A DNA stretch of 64,000 nt from Saprospiraceae bacterium. Its GTDB lineage: Bacteria > Bacteroidota > Bacteroidia > Chitinophagales > Saprospiraceae. The stretch spans positions 46,001 through 110,000 of the forward strand of contig JADJVN010000018.1 of the NCBI GenBank assembly GCA_016710585.1. The letters are read 5' to 3'. The position numbers and the translations under genes are program-made. The notes under the pieces were generated by a model that ran no database searches, had not been told where the DNA came from, and saw only the letters and a list, made by a program, of their open reading frames with translations. Below, piece by piece: positions 38,235-47,541 of this stretch. Positions within the stretch are counted from its first letter, which is position 1. Every line of letters starts with the position of its first letter.

Positions 38235-39283
38235 ATGATAAGAAATTTATTCATTGCAATCTTTAGTAGTTGTTCTATTTTATGCTACGCACAGATCGAT
38301 TCTAGTTCTAAATTAAGTTTTAGTGGATATGGAGAACTGTATTATAGTTATGATTTTTCGAAACCTGAGAATCATGAGAAGAGTAGTTTTTTGTACAATC
38401 ACAAAAGGCATAATGAAATCAACGCCAATCTTATCTTGCTTAAATCAAATTATAGTTCAATCAATACTAGGGCAAATCTCGGTATCATGTTTGGCAACTA
38501 TGCGCAATACAATTTATCTGCAGAACCCTCTTGGGCAAAACTCATTTATGAAGCCAATATAGGTGTGAAACTCTCCAAATCTAAAAGTCTTTGGCTCGAT
38601 GCTGGGATCATGCCTTCCCATATAGGTTTTGAAAGCGCAATAAGTGCTGATTGTTGGACATTGACTAGAAGCTTATTAGCTGAAAATTCACCATATTATG
38701 AGACAGGAGTTAAGCTAAGTTATACCAATAAAAAAGAAGATTTGAATATTAGCATTACTTAGCTTTAAATGGATGGCAAAAAATTCAAAGACCAGATGGT
38801 ATTCAAAGACCTTCATTTGGTGTACAAGTTAATCTAAAACCAACTTCAAAATTCACCTTTAATTACAGCAATTTCATTGGCTCAGATCAAGTTGATAGTC
38901 TAGATTCTTGGAGATTTTTTCATAATTTATATGTCCAATATGATATCAATAAAAGTTTTGGAATCCTTGCTGGTCTTGATTTTGGATTGGAAAAAAACAA
39001 TTACCATAATACAGATAATTGGAGTTCTCCTGTGCTCATTTTAAGATATATTGCAAATAATAAAACAAGAATTGCATGTAGAGTAGAGCAATATAATGAC
39101 CGCGATCATCTATTTATTACTTCAGGTAAAATCATTGGATTCTCCACCAATTTGGATAGACAAATCAATGATAAAATCCAACTAAGAATGGAAGGAAAAA
39201 TATTGCATGCTGATGATGCAATATTTTCCTCTACGAAGAAAGACAATTACTCTTTAACCACGAATCTCACTATAAGAATATGA
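38235..39283 (+). CDS. Outer-membrane porin-like beta-barrel (BBP2/OmpL-like), frame broken by a 1-base deletion
   Basis: About 349 residues when repaired. After the signal peptide (ending SILCYAQ) the protein has barrel strands with regular alternation (LSFSGYGELYYSYDF, INANLILLKSNYSSINTRAN, WLDAGIMPSHIGFESAISA), which match the family of putative beta-barrel porins common in Bacteroidota. As written it stops at 38762; a third T after TT 38759-38760 would read NISITLALNGWQKIQRPDG and continue without a stop to 39283 (MEGKILHADDAIF near the end). Whether the gene is really broken cannot be told from sequence alone. It converges with the haloperoxidase gene; the two stop codons lie 8 bases apart. 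Confidence 0.82.
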
Positions 39284-39291
39284 TAGTATTC

Positions 39292-40758
39292 TTATTGATT
39301 TATTTTATAAGTTCCATTGAAATAGGCTTGAATCACATCAGACCATAAGTAATCTGCAACTTGTCTTCCCATTTTCAATCCTGCAATATTATCTGCTTGA
39401 ACATGATATCCTCCCAATACGCGAGATATTCCGGCCATGTCAGCAGTAGAGGTAAAAGTCTCTAATGGCAATGAAACTGGATCACCAGGAGTCTCAGTGA
39501 TGATTCCACAAATTCGATTCTCTGTGACACCAAATTTATCACTACCTGTAAACAATTCTAACATTTTACCACAAGCTCCGCTTACTGTACTATGTCCTGA
39601 AACGTAGGCTGGAAATGGAGGAGAAACAAAGTTTGCTGGAGAGTATGGATGCCATCTTTCAGCTGGAATTTTTACTGTTCCTTTGTCTGGTCCACCCCAT
39701 CCTTGAATATCCTGTCCTTTATAATAATGTCTAACCAAAGTCCAAGGTCTTGCACTGTCATAATATCTTTTAGTCTCCCAACATGCGATGAATGCATCCA
39801 TAGCTGTAACTCCAACAGCAAAAAACATCTTGACATCGCGATCTAAATTATTGTGATCTCGATTTGAAACCATCTGTGCAAAACGTAACCAATGTCCTGC
39901 TTGACCAGTTGACCTTGGACCATCTCTCATGAATTCGATAGTAGCTTTTCTTGTATGATCTAAATGTGCATTAAAATCCATCACTTCGTCGACTTCTTTT
40001 TTCAATTGCTCTGAGCCAACTTTTGGAAATTCTGGAGCTCTGAATTGAGCTGAACTTGTCAATCCAAAAGGTTTTACTCGATACCATTGTGGTGTCAAAA
40101 AATCAACCAAAAATGTATCCCCTTTTTCATTTACAAATGGAAGTGGATGCCATCTGTCTGGATCCAAGACACGCTTGTAGGTATTTACTGCCTTGTAACA
40201 GGTATAATCAGAATATGGTATATTTTGCCCTCCGATTTCATTACCCAATTGATTCGCACCATCATTATGTCTGAATTCAATAAGCGCTTTTGCAGATAGA
40301 TTCCCTATTCCCTCCGGCTTTGTTGGATCCATACTCATATTATTTGGATCAAATCCCATCTTTCGAAACTCTGATTCCAAATATTTTAAATCAAATGGAT
40401 AAAGATCTACTAATATTCTATAAGCTGAATAACTGATAGCAATCTCCTTATTTCGGTTCGTTCTCTCAGCCTTTGGTCTCCTCAAAGTTCCCCCTGTGCG
40501 ACTCGCCACTGCTACATCATCATAAGGTGCCCAAGCATCATACATCGCATTGGTAAATATACCTAATTGTCTAGATTGGATGGTTGGTTTGGCGCCAACT
40601 CGATCTACGTCATTGGCAGTGACTTCAAGTGCTATATCCAGCCATTTGTAAGCTTTAGTTTGCTCCACCTTAGATTGAGCTGAAATAGTATTGATAAAAG
40701 TAAACAATACAACTAGTAAACTAAAATTGAAAGGATTTTTGATTTTTAAATTAGTCAT
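39292..40758 (-). CDS. Vanadium-dependent haloperoxidase / PAP2-superfamily secreted protein
   Basis: A 488-residue protein with a signal peptide (ending INTISAQ). The active-site pieces of the PAP2/vanadium haloperoxidase fold are in order: YYDSARPWTLVRH (Arg), FPAYVSGHSTVSGACG with His389, and SRVLGGYHVQADNIAGL (Arg and His that would bind vanadate or phosphate). Members either halogenate organic substrates or act as acid phosphatases; sequence alone does not decide. No T9SS sorting domain is visible. A TAATTTTG box (40788-40795, minus strand) lies 30 bases upstream. Confidence 0.88.
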   Translation of the reverse strand: MTNLKIKNPFNFSLLVVLFTFINTISAQSKVEQTKAYKWLDIALEVTANDVDRVGAKPTIQSRQLGIFTNAMYDAWAPYDDVAVASRTGGTLRRPKAERTNRNKEIAISYSAYRILVDLYPFDLKYLESEFRKMGFDPNNMSMDPTKPEGIGNLSAKALIEFRHNDGANQLGNEIGGQNIPYSDYTCYKAVNTYKRVLDPDRWHPLPFVNEKGDTFLVDFLTPQWYRVKPFGLTSSAQFRAPEFPKVGSEQLKKEVDEVMDFNAHLDHTRKATIEFMRDGPRSTGQAGHWLRFAQMVSNRDHNNLDRDVKMFFAVGVTAMDAFIACWETKRYYDSARPWTLVRHYYKGQDIQGWGGPDKGTVKIPAERWHPYSPANFVSPPFPAYVSGHSTVSGACGKMLELFTGSDKFGVTENRICGIITETPGDPVSLPLETFTSTADMAGISRVLGGYHVQADNIAGLKMGRQVADYLWSDVIQAYFNGTYKINQ

Positions 40759-40787
40759 GAAATAAATATTTTCGTCGTTTTCGTATA

Positions 40788-40795
40788 CAAAATTA
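40788..40795 (-). promoter_or_regulatory. -7 promoter box of the haloperoxidase gene
   Basis: TAATTTTG on the minus strand, matching TAnnTTTG, 30 bases upstream of the ATG. Confidence 0.5.
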
Positions 40796-40954
40796 GTAAC
40801 TATACCTTTTTATATACTCCAAATACATGAAGCTGGACATTCAATGTACCAATTGGCTAAAAAAAAGGATAAAATACTTCCTTGTCTTTTATTTTGGATA
40901 AATTATTAGTTTGGCTATCAGACTCAAACCAAAAAACTTACAAACACTTTTAAT

Positions 40955-41635
40955 TTAATTCTCATATTTAACTCTATAATGTCCACATTTGAAAAAAGCT
41001 TGTTCAGAATATTTTACGAGAGGAAACATTGAAGATTGCTCAGTTAATCTAAAATGAAATTCAAATTCTCCCTCAAGAATTTTTTTTAGAGTATCTATAC
41101 ATGTAACTTTTACATAATTAATATAGTTAGTATCAATTTCCCATGACGCATCTGATACATCACCATCTGATGAATTTTTAAAATAAGCCCCACGTTTCAA
41201 TGTAGAGTCACGATTAAAGAGATGATCACTATATATTAATTGTTTACTTGTATCATAGAGATTGATATCACATACGATAATTTCTCTAACATTGGCATAC
41301 TTAGTATACTGCATCCAATTCGTTGTATCGGCGTAGTTCATAAATGCAAGACTATATTTATTTCGAAATTTATCTACACATATATTTGAATTCCATTCAA
41401 TAAAACCTTGTGTTGGCACTGACTTTATTGCATAGCAATAGTCATTAGAATTTCTAATGATGTATCTAGTTAAGTCTTGTGAATTTGGAATATTAGATGG
41501 AGGAATTAAGGTTGTGTCAATACAATCTTTACTTACATTATATTTTTTATCGAAATTTGATAAAATTAATTCTTCCTTGTTACATGAGGCGAAACTGATA
41601 ATTAAAAATATTATTGCAATTTTATTTCTAAACAT
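40955..41635 (-). CDS. Lipoprotein of unknown function
   Basis: A 226-residue protein with a lipoprotein signal (FLIISFASC, cysteine at residue 18 followed by NKEE). The mature part has two Cys-rich stretches (KDCIDTT, NDYCYAIKS, NICVDKF) but no recognised domain. Base composition is like the surroundings. It starts 20 bases after a remnant T9SS sorting domain on the same strand. Confidence 0.7.
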   Translation of the reverse strand: MFRNKIAIIFLIISFASCNKEELILSNFDKKYNVSKDCIDTTLIPPSNIPNSQDLTRYIIRNSNDYCYAIKSVPTQGFIEWNSNICVDKFRNKYSLAFMNYADTTNWMQYTKYANVREIIVCDINLYDTSKQLIYSDHLFNRDSTLKRGAYFKNSSDGDVSDASWEIDTNYINYVKVTCIDTLKKILEGEFEFHFRLTEQSSMFPLVKYSEQAFFKCGHYRVKYEN

Positions 41636-41655
41636 TTTTAAATTATTTAATTCGT

Positions 41656-41826
41656 TTAATTAATGATGAATTTAAAAGTTTGGCTATAATTTTCATTTAT
41701 CATCAGCAAGTAAATTCCTGCTGGTATATTATTTTTATCTATTTCTCCGCTATTGCTAAAAAAACACCCATTTGAAACCACTTTCCCTTCACAATTAAGT
41801 ATTCTAAAATTTATTTTTTAAATTTG
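41656..41826 (-). pseudogene. Remnant of a T9SS type A sorting domain
   Basis: Reading the minus strand from about 41826 gives INFRILNCEGKVVSNGCFF, then NNIPAGIYLLMINENYSQTF and KFIIN before a stop: the last 55 residues of a type A sorting domain. An in-frame TAA lies directly upstream and there is no start codon or body, so this is the 3' end of a decayed gene. Confidence 0.72.
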
Positions 41827-42143
41827 AATTGATTGATAATTGTCATTTGCATCTTTTTTGCAAATTCACTTGTACATGACAATTTAATAAATATATAAAA
41901 AATTACCATATCTGTTGTTGATAATCAATCTTTTACAATTAATTCACAAGATATGGCTACTTTATACAAATGTACAACCATCCTTGTTTCTGCTCAACCT
42001 TCCACAAATTTAAAAAATTTAGAAAGAATATGCAAAATCATTGTCATATACGTAGAATAAATACAATACAATGTATCAATAAAAATAAATCTCACTTCAT
42101 TTCCTGAGCAGCATTCCATGTCGTACCTTCGTTGTCTATATCG
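41827..42143. other. AT-rich spacer without recognised features
   Basis: Roughly 320 bases between the remnant and the next gene. No open frame of any size, no consensus promoter and no strong hairpin. Confidence 0.55.
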
Positions 42144-42908
42144 ATGAAGAAAATAATATTAGTAATTATCGTACAATACTTGATTTGGCTTCCACTTTTT
42201 GGACAAGATAGTGAAAGAAAGCCAATTTTTCCAATGATTGGCTTTGACTTAAATTATAGTTATGGTGTCCCTAGTGGCGATTTATCGACGCTATATGGAA
42301 ATAGCTTAAGTGTTGGGACTGCTATTGTGTACAGTACTTCGAATAATAAATGGTCATTTGGTATCAGTGGAAATTATTTGTTTGGCAATAAAGTAAAGCC
42401 TGACGTCATTACAGCATTCCGCACCACCCATGAAGGCTTGATCATCGGATCCGATAATTTACTGGCTGAAGCAAAACTTAAAGAAAGAGGCTATTTTACC
42501 AGTGTATGGCTTGGGCGATTAATACCAATAGCTAGAACTACAACGGCCATTCATGGGATTAAAATAAAACTAGGAATCGGGCACCTTGATCACAAAATTA
42601 AAATCGTAGATGAAACGCGTTCGATCAATCAATGGTATACTGAATACCTCAAGGGATTTGACCATAGAGCGGCAGGACCAGCCATCACAACTTTCATTGG
42701 ATATGAATTTTTAGAATATAGAGGGAGAATCTGGTGTTATGCAGGAGTTGAACCAATATTTGGTTTGACAAAATCATTGAGATCCTATTACTATGATTTA
42801 AACCAGGCTAGTTCTTCAGCACAGAGACAAGATTTTTTATTGAATTTCAAGATTGCTTGGATATTACCAATGTATCGATTTAAAAAATCGGATCAAATAG
42901 AATACTGA
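42144..42908 (+). CDS. Outer-membrane protein of unknown function
   Basis: A 254-residue protein starting at ATG 42144 (MKKIILVIIVQYL), preferred over the TTG 12 bases earlier because it gives a standard signal peptide ending LPLFGQ. Beta-strand-like segments (FDLNYSYGVPSGDLS, KWSFGISGNYLFGNKVKP, ITTFIGYEFLEYRGRIWCYAGV) suggest a barrel. Its stop codon shares one base with the waaA start, so it is probably transcribed with the LPS core genes. Confidence 0.75.
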   Translation: MKKIILVIIVQYLIWLPLFGQDSERKPIFPMIGFDLNYSYGVPSGDLSTLYGNSLSVGTAIVYSTSNNKWSFGISGNYLFGNKVKPDVITAFRTTHEGLIIGSDNLLAEAKLKERGYFTSVWLGRLIPIARTTTAIHGIKIKLGIGHLDHKIKIVDETRSINQWYTEYLKGFDHRAAGPAITTFIGYEFLEYRGRIWCYAGVEPIFGLTKSLRSYYYDLNQASSSAQRQDFLLNFKIAWILPMYRFKKSDQIEY

Positions 42909-44149
42909 TGTATTTTCTTTATCGAATCCTGATCAAAGGCTATTTTAAATTATTAAAATTTGCAGCTTACTTTCGCACTGATGCAAGACAATGGCTTGAA
43001 GGAAGAAAAAATATTTCTTCACATTTCAAAAATAGTAAAACATTTAATTCTCAAAAAAAATCAATTTGGATTCATGCTGCTTCTCTTGGAGAATTCGAGC
43101 AGGGAAGACCACTAATAGAATTAATAAAAAAAAATTATCCAGATCAACAGATCGTTCTGACTTTTTTTTCTCCATCTGGATTTGAAATCCAAAAAAATTA
43201 TACCCTTGCAGATGTGGTCACTTATTTTCTCAGTGATCTTAAAGATGATGCAAATGAAATGATCACACTAATCAATCCTGCACTTGTTATTTTTATCAAA
43301 TACGAATTTTGGTTTAACACCTTGACTGCATTAGATAAAAAAGCAATACCAGTCATTTTTATCTCAGCGATATTCAGAGAAAATTCCTATTTATTTTCTA
43401 GTTATGCTAAAATTTTATTGAACAAACTTAAGAATGTAAACCATCTATTTTTACAAAATGAGTCAAGCTTCATACTGCTACAAGATAAAAAATTTACTAA
43501 TATAAGTATAGTCGGTGACACTAGAATGGACAGAGTCCTTGACATAGCAAATCAAGATTATAAAAATGAAAGAATAGAACAATTCATTGGAAATAAAAAA
43601 GTTCTCATTTTTGGAAGTCTATGGGAGGAAGACCTTATGGTCATAAAACAAGATTTACTAAATTGTATCTCTCAATCCTGGAAAATAATTATTGCACCAC
43701 ACAAAATAGATGCTGATTCAATTCAAAAAATAGAATCTCAATTGCCAAATTTATGCCTACGATATTCTGATAGTAGTCAAAATTTAAATGATGTATTAAT
43801 AATTGACAGCATAGGTATCTTATCGAAAATATATCGTTACGCTGATTTTGTTTACATTGGAGGTGGATTTGGAAAGGGAATTCATAATATATTGGAAGCT
43901 TTAGCCTATCTAAAACCGGTGGCATTTGGACCAAATTATCAAAAATTTAATGAAGCAAATTTTGCCATAGAGCATCAATTTGCTTTCGAAGTAAAATCGC
44001 AAGGAGATTTACTTAAGATAATAAATCAAGCAAAGGGAAAAAGGCTTGAAGAAATAAAAATTGAAATTGGCAAATATTTAAATGAAAACAAGGCCGCTAG
44101 TCAAAAAATAATTGAATATTTGCAAAATCAAAAATTAATTCCTGTATGA
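42908..44149 (+). CDS. waaA: 3-Deoxy-D-manno-octulosonic acid (KDO) transferase
   Basis: Inner-membrane glycosyltransferase that adds KDO to the lipid A precursor. The 413-residue protein has the N-terminal membrane anchor (YRILIKGYFKLLKFAAYF) and the GT30 catalytic motif HAASLGEFEQGRPLIE with its general-base Glu62. The C-terminal half has the nucleotide-binding pattern (VYIGGGFGKGIHNILEALAY). It overlaps the following hldA by 4 bases (ATGA) and shares a base with the preceding gene, a tightly packed operon. Confidence 0.92.
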   Translation: MYFLYRILIKGYFKLLKFAAYFRTDARQWLEGRKNISSHFKNSKTFNSQKKSIWIHAASLGEFEQGRPLIELIKKNYPDQQIVLTFFSPSGFEIQKNYTLADVVTYFLSDLKDDANEMITLINPALVIFIKYEFWFNTLTALDKKAIPVIFISAIFRENSYLFSSYAKILLNKLKNVNHLFLQNESSFILLQDKKFTNISIVGDTRMDRVLDIANQDYKNERIEQFIGNKKVLIFGSLWEEDLMVIKQDLLNCISQSWKIIIAPHKIDADSIQKIESQLPNLCLRYSDSSQNLNDVLIIDSIGILSKIYRYADFVYIGGGFGKGIHNILEALAYLKPVAFGPNYQKFNEANFAIEHQFAFEVKSQGDLLKIINQAKGKRLEEIKIEIGKYLNENKAASQKIIEYLQNQKLIPV

Positions 44150-45117
44150 CAGCAATAAGGAATCAAATTAAAGAAATTCAAAAACTATCCAAAGACTTAA
44201 AAATTTTGGTCATAGGCGATGTCATGATAGACCGATATTATTTAGGTACTGTGAACAGAATTTCTCCTGAAGCACCAGTGCCTGTGTTGGATTGGCAAAA
44301 GACAAATGATCTTCCAGGAGGGGCATCAAATGTTGCTTTGAATTTAATCAAATTAAACTGTCATGTTTCCTTAATTTCTGTTTTAGGTCAAGACCATTAT
44401 GCAGAGATCATAGAAAATCAAATGAATGAGATCGGAGTAAATCATTTCTTCATCAAAGAAAAAAATCGAATCACTACGATAAAATCAAGATTCGTTTCCG
44501 ATCATCAACAATTATTGAGATTGGACCAAGAAGACAAACATGATATCAATTCTGATTCTGAGAATTTTATACTATCAAAGCTACAAGATCTAATTTACAA
44601 TGGCCTTTCCACAATAATACTTCAAGATTATAACAAAGGGATATTTACAAAACAATTGATTGGCAAAATTATCAACATTGCCAATCAAAACAAGATTCCA
44701 GTATGCGTCGACCCTAAAAAGTCAAATTTTTTTGAATTTCAAGGTGTCACTTTATTCAAGCCCAATTTGAAGGAAGCAAACACAGCTTTGAATTTCAGCA
44801 CCAAGAATTTTCAGAATTTATTTCATTCTTTAGCTGAACGAATCGATAGCAAATTGATCATGATTACACTTGCTTCTGAAGGTTTGATTTTGGGTGACAA
44901 ACAACTAGCCAAAATATTTCCAACTAAAACCAGATTGGTCAAAGATGTCAGTGGCGCTGGAGATACTGTAATCAGCATTGCATCTATTTGTGTTGCCTGT
45001 CACACAGATACCGCGATAATGGCTGAAATATGTAATATTGCCGGAGGCATCGTCTGTGAGATTCCTGGTGTGGCATCAATCACCTGGGAAGATATATTGG
45101 ACGACTTGGATAATTAA
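44146..45117 (+). CDS. hldA: D-glycero-beta-D-manno-heptose-7-phosphate kinase (RfaE1/HldA type)
   Basis: A 323-residue PfkB-family sugar kinase. The N-terminus ILVIGDVMIDRYYLGTVNRI, then SPEAPVPVLDW and LPGGASNVALNLIKL are typical of the kinase half of HldE. The anion-hole motif DVSGAGDTVISIAS near residue 270 holds the catalytic Asp. It lacks the C-terminal nucleotidyltransferase half found in HldE, as in split HldA/HldC systems. Its job is LPS inner-core heptose, in keeping with waaA just upstream (4-base overlap). Confidence 0.92.
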   Translation: MTAIRNQIKEIQKLSKDLKILVIGDVMIDRYYLGTVNRISPEAPVPVLDWQKTNDLPGGASNVALNLIKLNCHVSLISVLGQDHYAEIIENQMNEIGVNHFFIKEKNRITTIKSRFVSDHQQLLRLDQEDKHDINSDSENFILSKLQDLIYNGLSTIILQDYNKGIFTKQLIGKIINIANQNKIPVCVDPKKSNFFEFQGVTLFKPNLKEANTALNFSTKNFQNLFHSLAERIDSKLIMITLASEGLILGDKQLAKIFPTKTRLVKDVSGAGDTVISIASICVACHTDTAIMAEICNIAGGIVCEIPGVASITWEDILDDLDN

Positions 45118-45154
45118 GATTTATAGAATTCGAATATTTGATAACTAGTTTTAT

Positions 45155-45162
45155 TATCTTTG
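45155..45162 (+). promoter_or_regulatory. -7 promoter box of the T9SS protein gene
   Basis: TATCTTTG, 46 bases before the ATG at 45208. It shows that the open frame extending upstream to 45160 is not coding. Confidence 0.6.
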
Positions 45163-45207
45163 CAATTCATAAAAAATCACTATTTATATATTAAACAAAA
45201 TTTTTAT

Positions 45208-47085
45208 ATGAATTTTAAACATACATTCAGTATCATTCTTTTAATCAGCATAAGATTTGTAACTTATGCTCAAACTACATTGTGGGGTGGTCCAACAGAT
45301 CCAAACTCTACATTTTCAAACGGATTGGGCAACTGGACTACACTTGGCTTAAATTCTTCTGATCTAGATTCAAGCCAGAATGCAAAGTGGACATGGAGTG
45401 CTGATGGCACTGGTAAGAGCGGTGCATATTGGGCAGGTCTAGGGATTAACTCTCCGACAGGAAGCACAGGCGCTGCAATTTTTAACTCTGATTTCCTAGA
45501 CAATGGTGGTAGCCAAAGCAATGAAAGAGGCGGTTCTGCACCTGGTCCCCATATTGGTGTTTTAATCAGCCCAATGATTGATTGCTCCAATTTTAGCTCC
45601 GTAGTTTTAAAATTCAATCAATATTTTAGAAACTATGATGCACGTTGTTATATAGATGTATCTACAGATGGCGGACAATCTTGGGGAAATAGAACATCTG
45701 TAAATGAAAATTTCTCCACAGACCAATACACTTCTCGCAATGATCTTCAACTGATCGAACTAGCATCAGCTGCAAATCATGACAGTGTCCAATTTCGATT
45801 TGTCTTTGATGGGGACTATTATTTTTGGCTTATAGATGATGTGAGTTTGATCAGTTTGCCTGATTATGATTTAAGTATTGAGTCTACTGTTTACCCATTA
45901 AGAGCCTATAAGCAGCCTATATCTCAAATATGCAATGATACTTTAACTTTCTCAGCAAGAATAAGCAATCTTGGTGCTAAGGATCAAAATAACGTTGACT
46001 TTAATGTTGAAATATTTAACTCAAATACAAATAGTATTTATAAAGACAGTTATACTTCAACAAATATTGGCACAACTCAAGATAATGAATTGATTAAAAT
46101 AGTTAAGTATTATCTACCTAACCAACTTGCTATAGGCAAATATTATATCGTCTACAGTGTCAATTCTTCAAATACGGATTATAATACCCGTAATAATTTT
46201 GCAGTGGATTCTTTTGAAGTTTCAGGTTTTCAATATGCATTAGAGTCGGATGCGACAAGTGGAATCAGAGCCAATGCAGGATTGTCTTATTCTATTGGAG
46301 CACTTTATGAAACTTCAGATTGTTGGAACGCCAATGATAAATTCATTGCAAGCAGTATTGATATGGCATTAGCTGCTAATCCTGGGGCTAACCTTAATGG
46401 ATATCCTGTGGAAGTAAATCTATTAAAGGTAAACACAAATGTATTGAGAGATTTCAGCAATTTTGATAAAACTAATGGAGAACTTTCAAGTTCTACAGAA
46501 TCGTTATCGACTTCCAATTTTGTGGGATCTACACAAGGAAATTACGATGAAATCAATGTCTCATTGACAGATAAAAGAACAGGTACAAAAAACGTTGCCT
46601 TGGAAAAGGGCACAAGATATATCGTCATGGCTAAACATCCAGTTGAAGCCAACAGAAATGATCCAAATACATGGAAATTCCATGCATCTAATGCTTCGAT
46701 AGCTTATCCAAATAAATTGAGACAGGCGCCAGTTATAGATAATACAGGGGCTTGGGATTTTTTCGACAGTAATGAAGTTCCTTTACTGCGTTTGAATATA
46801 GAAATCAATACCAAAATTGACATTAAAAAACTTGCTTCAAATTCACTTGAATTATTGAATAATCCAGTGACAAATGTTTTAAGATTCAAAATGAATTTTG
46901 AAAAAGAAGTCAATGCAAACATTACCTTATTCAATCAAGATGGAAAAATATTATTATTTCAGCCTTACAAAAAAGTAAACTCTCAAATAGAGCAAATCGA
47001 TGTTCAAAATCTGGTAGCGGGATTATATTATATACGTGTATCTACTGATTCTGGAACTAAGACTTTAAGTTTTGTAAAAGAATAA
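45208..47085 (+). CDS. Secreted beta-sandwich protein, T9SS type A cargo
   Basis: A 625-residue protein with a signal peptide (MNFKHTFSIILLISIRFVTYAQ, start ATG 45208). The N-terminal 200 residues hold a jelly-roll/MAM-like domain (ISPMIDCSNFSSVVLKFNQY, CYIDVSTDGGQSWGN, FRFVFDGDYYFWLIDDVSLI), typical of surface proteins that bind carbohydrates or proteins. A CARDB-like region (LTFSARISNLGAKDQNNVDF) follows. The last 80 residues are the sorting domain (NNPVTNVLRFKMNFEKEV, LVAGLYYIRVSTDSG). Intact, single gene, with its own terminator. Enzymatic activity: none visible. Confidence 0.88.
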   Translation: MNFKHTFSIILLISIRFVTYAQTTLWGGPTDPNSTFSNGLGNWTTLGLNSSDLDSSQNAKWTWSADGTGKSGAYWAGLGINSPTGSTGAAIFNSDFLDNGGSQSNERGGSAPGPHIGVLISPMIDCSNFSSVVLKFNQYFRNYDARCYIDVSTDGGQSWGNRTSVNENFSTDQYTSRNDLQLIELASAANHDSVQFRFVFDGDYYFWLIDDVSLISLPDYDLSIESTVYPLRAYKQPISQICNDTLTFSARISNLGAKDQNNVDFNVEIFNSNTNSIYKDSYTSTNIGTTQDNELIKIVKYYLPNQLAIGKYYIVYSVNSSNTDYNTRNNFAVDSFEVSGFQYALESDATSGIRANAGLSYSIGALYETSDCWNANDKFIASSIDMALAANPGANLNGYPVEVNLLKVNTNVLRDFSNFDKTNGELSSSTESLSTSNFVGSTQGNYDEINVSLTDKRTGTKNVALEKGTRYIVMAKHPVEANRNDPNTWKFHASNASIAYPNKLRQAPVIDNTGAWDFFDSNEVPLLRLNIEINTKIDIKKLASNSLELLNNPVTNVLRFKMNFEKEVNANITLFNQDGKILLFQPYKKVNSQIEQIDVQNLVAGLYYIRVSTDSGTKTLSFVKE

Positions 47086-47108
47086 TAGAAACTTATATTG
47101 CAAATTAT

Positions 47109-47137
47109 AAAAGGGACTGAACTACAGTCCCTTTTTT
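47109..47137 (+). terminator. Rho-independent terminator
   Basis: AAAAGGGACTG (47109-47119) pairs perfectly with CAGTCCCTTTT (47125-47135) around the loop AACTA and ends in a T run. It lies 24 bases after the preceding stop codon. Confidence 0.92.
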
Positions 47138-47541
47138 ATTATATGTAAAATAAATCAATACCTTGCAATAATTGGATGATGACTCTACATTAATAATTCA
47201 ATTTTGGCCAGCATAGTTTGAGTTCTATTTCTAAAACTATAAAAATAAGATCATAAAATTCCAGCAAAAAAATAAATCCTGCTTTAAAAGAGAAAATAAT
47301 TCTAAAAAAATAAAAAAAACTTATAATTTATATTAGACCATGACAATTAGATAGTTATGATTTTTAATAAATTAACATGAAATAAAAACAATATTTGTAA
47401 ATCATGTAAAATCAAATATTTAATCAAATTATAAAATTTATTAATAGCATAATATGAAAAAATAATTTTTAATGTATGCAGGAGCAAAATTGAATTTTAA
47501 TTGTACTTTTACAACCGCATTTAATAGTCCCGTAAACAACA
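47138..47541. other. Very AT-rich spacer of about 400 bases
   Basis: No gene, repeat or clear promoter found. A poor -7 look-alike (TACTTTTA, 47504-47511) precedes the TPR gene by 30 bases. Confidence 0.5.

Noticed and set aside
39274..39293. Bidirectional terminator between the porin and haloperoxidase genes
   Set aside because: AAGAATA/TATTCTT can pair, but the stem is only seven AT-rich pairs with no clear T run on either side.
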